From positions 4,486 to 17,216 of the forward strand of contig DHWI01000063.1 in NCBI GenBank assembly GCA_002413095.1: 12,731 bases of DNA, written 5' to 3'. This document shows, piece by piece, positions 1-6,991 of the stretch. A program made the position numbers and the translations under genes. Every line of letters begins with the position of its first letter. Position 1 is the stretch's first letter. Origin of the DNA: Thermoleophilia bacterium UBA5186. Its GTDB lineage: Bacteria > Actinomycetota > Thermoleophilia > Gaiellales > Gaiellaceae. The notes beneath the pieces are model-generated. The model saw only the letters and a program-made list of their open reading frames with translations, was not told the DNA's origin and made no database searches.

Positions 1-431
1 TGACCCCGCGCGATCGTCACCGGCGTCCGCAGCTCGTGCGACGCGTCGTGGAGGAACCGCTCCTGCTGCGACAGCAGCGCGGCGCGATCCTCGGCGAGCC
101 GCTCGGCCACCCGCAGCGCGTCCTGCCGGCGCCGCGCGTGCCAAACCATGGCGAGGAACATCGCGGACATGAGCGGCACTTCCGTCAGCTCACCACCCAG
201 CTGCTTGCCGCCCTCGACGTCGATCAGGATCAGCGTCCCGGTCGTCGCCCACACGAAGGTCAGTGCAGTCACCGTGGGCAGCCCCCTCCAGACGCGAAAC
301 CCGTAGACGATCGTGAGGCTGACCCAGATGAAGTGGAAGGGGATCGTCTCCCAGCTCGGCCAGGCGACCATGGCGCCGAGGTTCACCGCCGCGAACACGA
401 CCCAGCCGACGTCGACGAACCTAGGCCGCAA
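1..431 (-). CDS. Membrane sensor histidine kinase, partial (C-terminal part lies outside the window)
   Basis: This is the N-terminal ~143 residues of a sensor kinase that would phosphorylate the response regulator encoded just upstream of it. The translated reverse strand shows about four hydrophobic segments (beginning with VGWVVFAAVNLGAMVAW, then around IPFHFIWVSLTIVYGF, a third ending GTLILI and a fourth near PLMSAMFLAMVW). A short basic linker (HARRRQDALRVAERLAEDR) follows, then the H-box RFLHDASHELRTPVT, with the phospho-acceptor His at about residue 132. There is almost no extracellular loop, so the signal is probably sensed in or at the membrane. The start is uncertain. I chose TTG at 431, which overlaps the regulator stop by 11 bp and has a GGGG stretch just upstream; GTG at 398 is possible, while ATG at 371 would remove most of the first membrane helix. 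The HATPase domain is not visible because the window ends. Confidence 0.85.
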   Translation of the reverse strand, partial: MRPRFVDVGWVVFAAVNLGAMVAWPSWETIPFHFIWVSLTIVYGFRVWRGLPTVTALTFVWATTGTLILIDVEGGKQLGGELTEVPLMSAMFLAMVWHARRRQDALRVAERLAEDRAALLSQQERFLHDASHELRTPVTIARG

Positions 432-1083
432 GTCGGTACCCCGCGTGACGGACCGTCTCGATCGGGGCGCCGTCCCCGAGCTTCTTGCGTAGGCGCCGGA
501 TGCAGACCTCGACGACGTTCGATGCCGGGTCGAAGTGGTACCCCCAGACCTCCGCCAGGAGTCGCTCACGGCTGACGACCACACCGGGCTCGCACGCGAG
601 CCGGTGGAGAACGCGGAACTCCCTGTCGGTGAGGCGGAAGGCGACGCCCTCGACGCTCGCCTCACGGCGCGCGAGATCGAGCGTGAGCCCACCCGCATGG
701 AGGACGCCCTCCGGATCGCTCGTGGCCGCGCGGCGGAGCTGGACACGCGCGCGAGCGAGCAGCTCGTCGAGCGAGAACGGCTTCGAAACATAGTCGTCCG
801 CCCCGAGCTCGAACCCGCGAAGCTTCGTCGGGAGGTCGGAGCGAGCGGACAGAATCACGACCGGCAGATCGGGCTGCTCTCGCTTCAGCTCGCGGAGCAC
901 GGACAGCCCGTCGCGCTGAGGCAGCAGGAGATCGAGCACCGCGAGGTCGTACGAACGGGTCCGTAAGCGCTCCAGCGCCTGGTCACCGTCGACGGCTGCA
1001 TCGACGGCATAACCCTCGGCCTCGAACCCGCGCACTAGGAACGTCAGGATCCGAGGCTCGTCTTCTGTGACGAGGATCCGCAT
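421..1083 (-). CDS. OmpR/PhoB-family response regulator
   Basis: A 220-residue DNA-binding response regulator, the normal length for the OmpR family. The receiver domain spans about residues 1-115, with acidic residues E7-D8, phospho-acceptor D51 (in DLAVLDLLLP), S79 and K101 (YVSKPF) all in place. A winged-helix effector domain covers about 125-219 and contains the usual LTDREFRVLHRLA and VWGYHFDPASNVVEVCIRRLRKKL features. The ATG at 1083 gives a start exactly at the canonical MRILVTEDEP opening. It is co-transcribed with the histidine kinase that follows with an overlap, and is divergent from the cytochrome oxidase operon starting at 1198. Control of that operon is therefore likely, but is inferred from position only. 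The inducing signal cannot be read from sequence. Confidence 0.96.
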   Translation of the reverse strand: MRILVTEDEPRILTFLVRGFEAEGYAVDAAVDGDQALERLRTRSYDLAVLDLLLPQRDGLSVLRELKREQPDLPVVILSARSDLPTKLRGFELGADDYVSKPFSLDELLARARVQLRRAATSDPEGVLHAGGLTLDLARREASVEGVAFRLTDREFRVLHRLACEPGVVVSRERLLAEVWGYHFDPASNVVEVCIRRLRKKLGDGAPIETVRHAGYRLAA

Positions 1084-1197
1084 GAGCCCGAACGCGACAA
1101 TACTACGGAGTCGCCGCAGATGACCTGCAAATGACGGTGGGGTGACACTTTCGTCATCTCACTGGCACCGTTGAGCCGAACCGCATAGACAGCGCCT
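1084..1197. promoter_or_regulatory. Divergent control region between the response regulator and the oxidase operon
   Basis: This 114-bp region separates the two divergent operons. It contains three copies of TGAC starting at 1121, 1132 and 1143, exactly 11 bp apart, followed by TCAT at 1154. An 11-bp period of direct repeats is what OmpR/PhoB-type regulators bind as head-to-tail dimers. On the minus strand TAGTAT (1105-1100) is a reasonable -10 box about 17 bp before the regulator ATG, and the repeats overlap its -35 region. On the plus strand TAGACA (1186-1191) is a weak -10 candidate. No strong -35 is visible for either, consistent with activator-dependent promoters. Binding by the neighbouring regulator is inference. 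Confidence 0.5.
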
Positions 1198-1863
1198 GTG
1201 GGCTCTCGTGGCTGGAAGGCGATCTGCGTCGCAGGCGGTGTGCTCGTCGTCGCGACCGCAATCGGTTTCTACATCGGTGGCTGGGCGACGAGCGGACCGG
1301 CCAGCTTCACGCCGGCTTCCCAATCCTCGCGCTCGGTCAATCTCACGATCCAGACGGTCGCGGCGATCGGCCCGAAACTGAGCCCGAACCCTTCCTGGGT
1401 CTCGTACCTCATCCGCGACAACTCCAACCAATGGCGCCGCACGACCGTCTGGAAGCTGCCGGCGCACGCCCTGGTGCACGTCACGCTCTACAACTTCGAT
1501 GGCGCCAGCGGGCTGCGGAATCCATTCCTCGGGGCGCCGCAAGGGCTCGTCGGCTCTGAGCGCGTCGACGGCAAGGTGCTCACCGCCATGCCGCCGGACC
1601 AGCCGTCCCACACGTTCGCCGTGCCCGAGCTGGGCATCCTCGTGCCGATCGCGCCGGTGGCGGATGACGCGAAGAACCCATGCGACGTGGCGCCGTGTCA
1701 GCTTTCGAGCGATCACCGGACGATCACGTTCACCTTCCGGACGGGGAAGCCAGGCCACTACCGTTGGCAGTGCTTCGTGCCCTGCGCGGCCGGCTGGCTC
1801 TACGGCTTCGGCGGCCCGATGCAATCGCTCGGGTACATGGACGGCTTCGTCAACGTCGTCTAA
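1198..1863 (+). CDS. Membrane-anchored CuA-like cupredoxin-fold protein with altered copper site
   Basis: A 221-residue protein with one N-terminal membrane helix (about residues 7-29) and an exported domain. Two stretches resemble the CuA domain of oxidase subunit II. One is SHTFAVPELG (H138), matching the first His-ligand motif. The other is WQCFVPCAAGW (C192, C196), matching the C-x3-C loop. The position of the second His ligand, three residues after the second Cys, is Trp (W200), and Met is displaced (M208 or M214). An additional CDVAPC pair (C162, C167) and H187 could form a disulfide or another metal site. GTG at 1198 is the first start after an in-frame stop at 1186. No Shine-Dalgarno is visible, so translation may be leaderless. 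It leads the oxidase operon, 3 bp before ctaC. It may be an extra redox subunit or a copper-handling protein; the function is unproven. Confidence 0.85.
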   Translation: MGSRGWKAICVAGGVLVVATAIGFYIGGWATSGPASFTPASQSSRSVNLTIQTVAAIGPKLSPNPSWVSYLIRDNSNQWRRTTVWKLPAHALVHVTLYNFDGASGLRNPFLGAPQGLVGSERVDGKVLTAMPPDQPSHTFAVPELGILVPIAPVADDAKNPCDVAPCQLSSDHRTITFTFRTGKPGHYRWQCFVPCAAGWLYGFGGPMQSLGYMDGFVNVV

Positions 1864-1866
1864 CTG

Positions 1867-2724
1867 ATGGCCGCTGCCGCACCGAGCACGAGAGCTGCCC
1901 GCGACCCGAGCCACGGCCGGCGTTTGATCGGCGCCTGGATCCTCCTCAGCGTAATCCTGACGCCGATCGTCGTCTGGCTCGCCGGGAAGGTCATCCCGCC
2001 CGGGAACAAGACTCACCAGGCCTCGGAGCAGGTGTTCGACAACCAATGGATCGTGGCCGTCTCGACACCGGTCGCCCTGCTGATGATCGCCTTCTTCCTC
2101 TACACGCTGATCGTCTTCCGCGCACGCGACGGCGAACTACGCGACGGCCCGCCGATCCGGGGCGATGCGAGGATCCAGATCACGTGGATCGTCATCACGA
2201 GTGCAGCCGTCCTCACGCTCGCGGTGTTCGGCACCTACGAGTTGCTGCAGAACGGAGCGGGTGGCGGCCAGGGACCCGATCCGGTCGCGGTGCCATCCGG
2301 GTCGAAGCTGCCGGTGCAGGTGATCGGACAGCAGTGGGAGTTCACGTATCGCTACCCCACGTACGGCGGCCTCGAGACTCCGCACCTCGTGCTCCCAGCC
2401 GACAGGCAGATCGAACTGCACGTAACTTCGCTCGACGCGATCCATTCGTTCTGGGCGTATGAGCTCGGAGTCAAGGCCGACGCGAACCCCGGCGTCGACA
2501 ACGTCGCGTACGTCAAGCTCAAGAGCCCGACGACCTTCCACATCCACTGCGCCGAGCTTTGCGGGCTCTGGCACGGCTACATGTTCGACACCGGGAAGGT
2601 GGTAAGCCAGAGCGACTTCGCCGCCTGGATCAAGCAACAGCAGGCGCAGTTCCAGCCGGTGTCCCAGTACTTGCCACGGTACGCGCGCTCTTATTACCCC
2701 GACCCACAGCGGCGCGCCGGATGA
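1867..2724 (+). CDS. ctaC: Cytochrome c oxidase subunit II
   Basis: Subunit II takes electrons from a soluble or anchored donor through the binuclear CuA centre and passes them to heme in subunit I. The 285-residue protein has three hydrophobic segments (about 19-40, 60-84, 104-127), the first perhaps a signal anchor, then an exported cupredoxin domain. The CuA ligands are complete: H193 in IHSFWAYELG, then C228, E230, C232, H236 and M239 in HCAELCGLWHGYM. The aromatic stretch QQWEFTYRY (about 155-162) is the usual electron-entry region. There is no C-terminal cytochrome c domain, so the donor must be a separate protein. ATG at 1867 lies 3 bp after the preceding stop, indicating coupled translation. 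The intact CuA site contrasts with the altered one in the gene before it. Confidence 0.97.
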   Translation: MAAAAPSTRAARDPSHGRRLIGAWILLSVILTPIVVWLAGKVIPPGNKTHQASEQVFDNQWIVAVSTPVALLMIAFFLYTLIVFRARDGELRDGPPIRGDARIQITWIVITSAAVLTLAVFGTYELLQNGAGGGQGPDPVAVPSGSKLPVQVIGQQWEFTYRYPTYGGLETPHLVLPADRQIELHVTSLDAIHSFWAYELGVKADANPGVDNVAYVKLKSPTTFHIHCAELCGLWHGYMFDTGKVVSQSDFAAWIKQQQAQFQPVSQYLPRYARSYYPDPQRRAG

Positions 2725-2749
2725 TCGACCGCCCCGAGAGAGGAGCGAA

Positions 2750-4645
2750 GTGAGCGCGAACGCCGCAGTCCCGACGCCGCCCCGGCGGCGCGTCGTCGGC
2801 TACAACCTGCTCACCGGGCTCGTTCTCGGCGTTGTCGGCTACTACGTCGGCTGGTGGATCGGGCACCACATCCACGCGACGAGCATCGGCTACTTCGCGG
2901 ATACCAACCAGAACGACATCGCGGTCTTCCTCGGCTACTTCCTCAGCGTCGTCGGCTTCCTCGCAGGCCTCGGCTTCCTCTCCTATCCATGGGCCCGGGT
3001 CCGCGGCTACCCGCCGTCGCTGCGCGAGAAGGAGACGGCCGGGGTCGCCCGGTACTTCGGGCTCTGCACCGATCACAAGGTCGTCGGCATCCAGTACCTG
3101 ATCGGGATCGGCGTCTTCTTCTTCATCGGCGGGCTGAACGCAATGCTGATCCGCTTCGAGTTGCTTCGACCCGGCGGCCAGGCTTTCCCCGCAGGCAACT
3201 ACCTCACCCTCGTCGGGCTGCACGGCACGATGATGATGGGGATCATGTCGAGCGCGATTCTGGGGCCGTTCGCGAACTACGTCGTACCCTTGATGATCGG
3301 CGCCCGGCGGATGGCCTTCCCGCGGATCGAGGCGCTCACCTTCTGGTTGCTGATGGCTGCCGGCACGTTGTTGGCGACGACGATCTTCTTCGGCGGCTTC
3401 CCGACGGGGTGGACGGGCTACGAGCCGCTGAACGACCAGGCAAACAGCGGCATGGACTCGTACATCGTCTTCTTCGGGCTCGTCGGGATCTCGATGCTGC
3501 TGCTCGGCCTGAACATGATCGCGACGATCGTGACCATGCGCGCGCCGGGATTGACCTGGTCGCGGCTGCCCATCTTCTGCTGGGGCGTGATCTCAACGGC
3601 GAGCCTGATGCTCCTCGCGTCGCCGGTGCTCATCGCGGCGCTGCTGATGGCCACCCTCGACCGTACGGCGCAGACCAGCTTCTTCATCCCGAGCGCCGGC
3701 GGCAGCACGTACCTGTACCAGAACCTCTTCTGGGTCTTCGGGCACCCCGAGGTGTACATCCTCGCCTTGCCGGGCTTTGCGGTCGTGCTCGAGCTCCTGC
3801 CCGTGTTCGCGCGCAAGCCGCTATGGGGCTACCGGCTCGCCGTGGCCGGGATGCTCGGGGTGACGCTGCTCTCGTGGCTCGTCTGGCAACACCACCTCTT
3901 CGTCAGCGGCATCAACGGCGACCTGCGCCCGTTCTACATGCTCTCGACGGAGCTGATCTCGATCCCGACCGGGTTCACGTTCCTCTGCGGGATGATGACG
4001 CTCTGGCGCGGGCGGATCCGGTACACGGTGCCGATGTTGTTCTGCCTCGCGTGGTTCTTCAACTTTCTGATCGGCGGGCTCTCGGGCGTCTTTCTGTCCG
4101 ACGTGCCCAGCGACGTGACGACGCACGGCAGCTTCTTCTCGATGGCGCACTTCCACTACACGATCATGGGCGGGCTCGTGTTCACGTTCTTCGCGGCGAT
4201 CTACTACTGGATCCCGAAGATGACCGGGTTCCAGCTCAACGATCGGCTCGGCAAGATCCATTTCTGGACGATGTTCATCGCGTTCAACTCCACCTTCGCG
4301 CCACTCTTCGCAATCGGCTTTATGGGCCAGCCGCGGCGTGTCGTCACCTATCCGTCGCACCTGCAATTCCTGAACGACTGGGTCTCTGTCTCGGCGTTCG
4401 TCCTCGGCGCGTCGATGCTGGTCTTCCTCGCGAACTTCGTCTGGTCGCTCGTCTTCGCGCGGGTGCCGGCGCCGAGGAACCCATGGGGCTCCCGCTCGCT
4501 CGAATGGCAGCTCCCCTCGCCCGTGCCCGTGCATAACTTCGACAAGATTCCGGTCTTCACGGACGATCCGTACGGTTACGGCGACGACGACGGCCGCGTC
4601 CCGGCCGTCGTGCCCGTAGGCGCTCCGGCAGGGGGTGGCTCGTGA
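2750..4645 (+). CDS. ctaD: Cytochrome c oxidase subunit I, divergent, with N-terminal membrane extension
   Basis: The catalytic heme-copper subunit, reducing O2 to water. All redox ligands are seen in the 631 residues: low-spin heme His H158 (GLHGTMMM) and H469, CuB His H332, H381 and H382, cross-link Tyr Y336 in GHPEVY, and high-spin heme His H467 (AHFHY). The paired arginines R529-R530 and the C-terminal tail SPVPVHNF are also typical. Several proton-path residues known from bovine/Paracoccus enzymes are absent: D-channel Asp is R187 and Asn is E194 (GARRMAFPRIEA), K-channel Lys is T410 (IPTGFT), and the Mg-site Asp is G460 (THGSFF). E334 remains. About 100 extra N-terminal residues hold two hydrophobic helices (about 16-38 and 56-80). 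The GTG start at 2750 has AGAGGAG just upstream. The last 4 bp overlap ctaE. Confidence 0.97.
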   Translation: MSANAAVPTPPRRRVVGYNLLTGLVLGVVGYYVGWWIGHHIHATSIGYFADTNQNDIAVFLGYFLSVVGFLAGLGFLSYPWARVRGYPPSLREKETAGVARYFGLCTDHKVVGIQYLIGIGVFFFIGGLNAMLIRFELLRPGGQAFPAGNYLTLVGLHGTMMMGIMSSAILGPFANYVVPLMIGARRMAFPRIEALTFWLLMAAGTLLATTIFFGGFPTGWTGYEPLNDQANSGMDSYIVFFGLVGISMLLLGLNMIATIVTMRAPGLTWSRLPIFCWGVISTASLMLLASPVLIAALLMATLDRTAQTSFFIPSAGGSTYLYQNLFWVFGHPEVYILALPGFAVVLELLPVFARKPLWGYRLAVAGMLGVTLLSWLVWQHHLFVSGINGDLRPFYMLSTELISIPTGFTFLCGMMTLWRGRIRYTVPMLFCLAWFFNFLIGGLSGVFLSDVPSDVTTHGSFFSMAHFHYTIMGGLVFTFFAAIYYWIPKMTGFQLNDRLGKIHFWTMFIAFNSTFAPLFAIGFMGQPRRVVTYPSHLQFLNDWVSVSAFVLGASMLVFLANFVWSLVFARVPAPRNPWGSRSLEWQLPSPVPVHNFDKIPVFTDDPYGYGDDDGRVPAVVPVGAPAGGGS

Positions 4646-5322
4646 GCAGCTTCGCCGAACACTCGACCGACTACGCCGTCGTCGAGAGCGAGCCGCCCGA
4701 GCAGCTCGGGCGCAACCTGAACACTGCGGGCCATCTGCTGGCGAGCGCAACGGCGTTCTTCTTCCTCGCCTTCGTCTTCGCGTACTTCTACCTTCGCGCG
4801 CTCAATAACGCGGGGCTGTGGAGGCCCCGCCACGTCAACCCGTCGCTCACGCTCGGGACGCTCGCGATCGTGGCGGTCGTCGCGAGCGCGGTGCTAATCC
4901 GCCTGGGCCTCATGGACCACCGGGCCGGCCGCCGCCGGCAATGGCGGCTGAAGGGATGGCTCGCGCTCGGTCTGGCAGGGGTCGCGGTCGCGCTCCAGAT
5001 CGCGGAGTGGGCGACCCAGGGCTTCGGGCCCGCTGACGGCGGCTACGCCAGTGTCTATCTCGGCTGGACCGGGCTTTACGCCGTGTTCCTCCTCGCCGTG
5101 ATCTACTGGATCGAGACCCTGCTCGCGACGGCGACCCGCTACCGCAAGATCGAGAGCGGCGCCCCGCCGGCAGGGCATGCGTCGGGCGACTCGCACCGGA
5201 CGGGCCACGACATCCACGACCCGCTCTCGCTCGTCCGTCCCAGTCTCGAGGCGCTCTCTTTCTATTGGGCCTTCCTCGCGGGAATCGGCGTGTTGACCTG
5301 GTTCATCCTCTACATCCTCTAG
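4642..5322 (+). CDS. ctaE: Cytochrome c oxidase subunit III
   Basis: Subunit III of the oxidase, a membrane protein that in studied enzymes stabilises subunit I and supports proton uptake. The 226-residue product has about five membrane helices (33-53, 70-90, 104-124, 139-163, 203-225), the short five-helix form common in bacteria. Recognisable family stretches are GHLLASATAFFFLAF near the start and the C-terminal SLEALSFYWAFLAGIGVLTW. The Glu that is conserved in the first of these regions in most subunit III proteins (bovine E90) is replaced by Ala (A36 by my alignment). The GTG start overlaps the ctaD stop as GTGA, so the two are translationally coupled. A His-containing cytoplasmic or periplasmic loop (about 178-192, HASGDSHRTGHDIH) precedes the last helix and could bind metal, but that is speculative. 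Confidence 0.92.
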   Translation: MSSFAEHSTDYAVVESEPPEQLGRNLNTAGHLLASATAFFFLAFVFAYFYLRALNNAGLWRPRHVNPSLTLGTLAIVAVVASAVLIRLGLMDHRAGRRRQWRLKGWLALGLAGVAVALQIAEWATQGFGPADGGYASVYLGWTGLYAVFLLAVIYWIETLLATATRYRKIESGAPPAGHASGDSHRTGHDIHDPLSLVRPSLEALSFYWAFLAGIGVLTWFILYIL

Positions 5323-5334
5323 GGCGGAACGGCT

Positions 5335-6219
5335 GTGCCAAGTCTGACGAGCGCGGCGGCCTGGCCCGTTGAGCCGCCCCTCTTCGTGGTGCTCGCGGTC
5401 GGGCTTCTCTACTGGCTCGGCGGGCGGCGGCAGGTCGCTGGACGGCGCCGGAGCAGGTTGGAGCGGCGCTCGCGCGAGACAGCGTTCTACTTGGGGCTGC
5501 TGACGATCCTCGTCGCGCTCGACTCGCCGCTCGACTCGCTCGCCGACAAGCTCTTCGCGGCGCACATGGCCCAGCACGTCCTGCTCCTCACGGTTGCGCC
5601 ACCGCTTCTCCTCCTCGGCGAGCCGTCGCTGCGGATCTGGCAACCACTCCCGCTCGGCTTTCGACGGAGCGTCGCCAAGTCCGTCGCGCGCAGGCGTTGG
5701 GCAGCCCCACTGCGCGGTGCGGGCCGTCTGCTCGCCCGCCCGGTCCCGGCCTTCGCCCTCTTCAACGGCGTGCTCCTCGCCTGGCACGTGCCGGCTCTCT
5801 ATGACGCGACGCTGCGGAGCCAGCCTGTACACGACCTCGAGCACGCCCTCTTCGTGGCGACCGCACTGCTCTTCTGGGCCCAGGCGATCGAGTCCAAGCC
5901 GCTGCACGCCCGCCTCGACCAGCTGCGTCGCACGGTCTACGTCACCGGAGCGCTACTCGTCAGCTGGGTGCTCGCGATCGTGCTCGCGTTCGCGCCCTCG
6001 CCGCTCTACAGCGCCTATGCCGCACTCCCGAGCCGACCTGGCGGGCTCTCGGCACTCGGCGACCAGCAACTCGCGGCCGGAATGATGTGGGTCCCCGGCT
6101 CGATCGCGTTCACGATCGCGATCTTTCTCTCGTTCTACCGCTGGCTCGATCCCGAGCCCGACCGAGCGCTGACAATGCGCCGCAACGGTGGGCCGCTCGG
6201 CGCCGCAGGCCACCACTGA
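5335..6219 (+). CDS. ctaG: CtaG-type copper chaperone for cytochrome oxidase (caa3_CtaG family)
   Basis: A multi-helix membrane protein of the caa3-type CtaG family, needed for copper insertion into oxidase in Bacillus-type systems. This is distinct from the mitochondrial Cox11-like protein also called CtaG. Family hallmarks in the 294 residues are HMAQHVLLL with H77 and H81, AWHVPALYD with H151, HDLEHALF with H166 and H170, and DQQLAAGMMWVPG near residue 243. The paired His in helices are likely copper ligands. About six to seven hydrophobic segments are visible. It starts with GTG at 5335, 12 bp after ctaE, with AGGGCGGA as ribosome binding site. Its position directly after the structural genes and just before a SCO protein supports a role in copper-centre assembly. 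Confidence 0.92.
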   Translation: MPSLTSAAAWPVEPPLFVVLAVGLLYWLGGRRQVAGRRRSRLERRSRETAFYLGLLTILVALDSPLDSLADKLFAAHMAQHVLLLTVAPPLLLLGEPSLRIWQPLPLGFRRSVAKSVARRRWAAPLRGAGRLLARPVPAFALFNGVLLAWHVPALYDATLRSQPVHDLEHALFVATALLFWAQAIESKPLHARLDQLRRTVYVTGALLVSWVLAIVLAFAPSPLYSAYAALPSRPGGLSALGDQQLAAGMMWVPGSIAFTIAIFLSFYRWLDPEPDRALTMRRNGGPLGAAGHH

Positions 6220-6239
6220 CCCCCGATGAGGAGACGTCC

Positions 6240-6368
6240 ATGACTCTGATCGCATCCCACTTCCTCGCCGGATCGCTCCTGACGATGCTGCTGCCGATCG
6301 GTCTCCTGGTCGTGATCGGCGTCTACTGGCTCGTCGTCCTTCGTCGGCACGGAGGCGGAACCGAGTGA
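6240..6368 (+). CDS. 42-residue single-helix membrane miniprotein in the oxidase operon
   Basis: A short gene starting at ATG 6240 with a strong GAGGAG site about 8 bp upstream, ending in TGA that overlaps the GTG of the next gene. The product has one hydrophobic helix (about residues 9-34, ending GVYWLVVLRRHGGGTE), so the RR and following residues would lie in the cytoplasm by the positive-inside rule. It is not recognisable as a named family. Size and position recall small oxidase accessory subunits such as CcoQ/CcoS or CydX, but there is no sequence match that I can claim. Tight coupling on both sides and a good ribosome binding site make it a real gene rather than chance. Role: possible assembly or stability subunit, inferred. 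Confidence 0.75.
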   Translation: MTLIASHFLAGSLLTMLLPIGLLVVIGVYWLVVLRRHGGGTE

Positions 6369-6991
6369 CAAGGAGGGCGGCGGCCCTCCTACTGTCGGCC
6401 TGCGCCGCCGCCGGAATCGCCGGGGGTCTCATACTGCATGGGCTCGCTCGGCCGGCTCAGACGTCCGCGGCGCTGAAGCTCCCTGAGCTGCACGGCCAGG
6501 CCGTCTGGGCCCCAGGCCGGCGGCCGGCACCCGCGTTCGCGCTTCGCGACCAGACCGGGCGACTGCTGAAGCCGACGTCGTTTCGAGGGCGAACGGTCGT
6601 CCTGACGTTCCTCGACTCTCATTGCACGACGCGCTGCCCACTCGTCGGGCGCGAGCTGGCAATGATCGTCGAGCGCCTGCCGCGGGCCGACCGGCCCGTG
6701 CTCCTCGTCGTCAGCGTCAATCCGAACGACACGCCGCGCAGCGCGCGGGCCGCCGTCAGCCGGTGGGGCATCCCGTCGGGCTGGCACTGGCTGATGGCCG
6801 ATCGAACCCGACTCGCACAGGTCTGGAGGGCGTACGGAATCACGGTGATCCCAACGACCCACGACATCAACCACAGCCTTGCCGTCTACCTCCTCGACCG
6901 GCACGGGAACGAGCGGACGGGCTACCTGTTCCCGTTCCAGCCGCCGTTCGTGGAGGGAGACCTGCGCGCACTCGCGCGGGAGCGCTTGTGA
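6365..6991 (+). CDS. SCO1/SenC-family copper chaperone
   Basis: A thioredoxin-fold, membrane-anchored copper chaperone that in studied members delivers copper to the CuA site of subunit II. The 208-residue protein has an N-terminal hydrophobic anchor (about 5-27), then the SCO domain from about residue 52 (PAPAFALRDQTG). The copper motif C-x3-C is present (C87 and C91 in DSHCTTRCP) and the distal His ligand is H170 (DINHSLAVYLLDRHG). SVNPNDTP (about 117-124) is also typical. The GTG at 6365 overlaps the stop of the miniprotein gene as GTGA, and its own stop overlaps the ctaB start the same way. Together with ctaG it gives this operon two copper-delivery factors, fitting an oxidase with CuA, CuB and perhaps the extra cupredoxin site. 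Confidence 0.94.
   Translation: MTRRAAALLLSACAAAGIAGGLILHGLARPAQTSAALKLPELHGQAVWAPGRRPAPAFALRDQTGRLLKPTSFRGRTVVLTFLDSHCTTRCPLVGRELAMIVERLPRADRPVLLVVSVNPNDTPRSARAAVSRWGIPSGWHWLMADRTRLAQVWRAYGITVIPTTHDINHSLAVYLLDRHGNERTGYLFPFQPPFVEGDLRALARERL

Noticed and set aside
1171..1191. TTGAGC as a -35 box for TAGACA
   Set aside because: The spacing is only about 9 bp, too short for a sigma70-type promoter.
6622..6987. Open frame upstream of ctaB (continuing to 8172) that would lengthen the protein by over 120 residues
   Set aside because: This part lies in the SCO gene in another frame and reads as Arg/Pro/Ala-rich shadow. The GTG at 6988, overlapping the SCO stop, fits the operon pattern.
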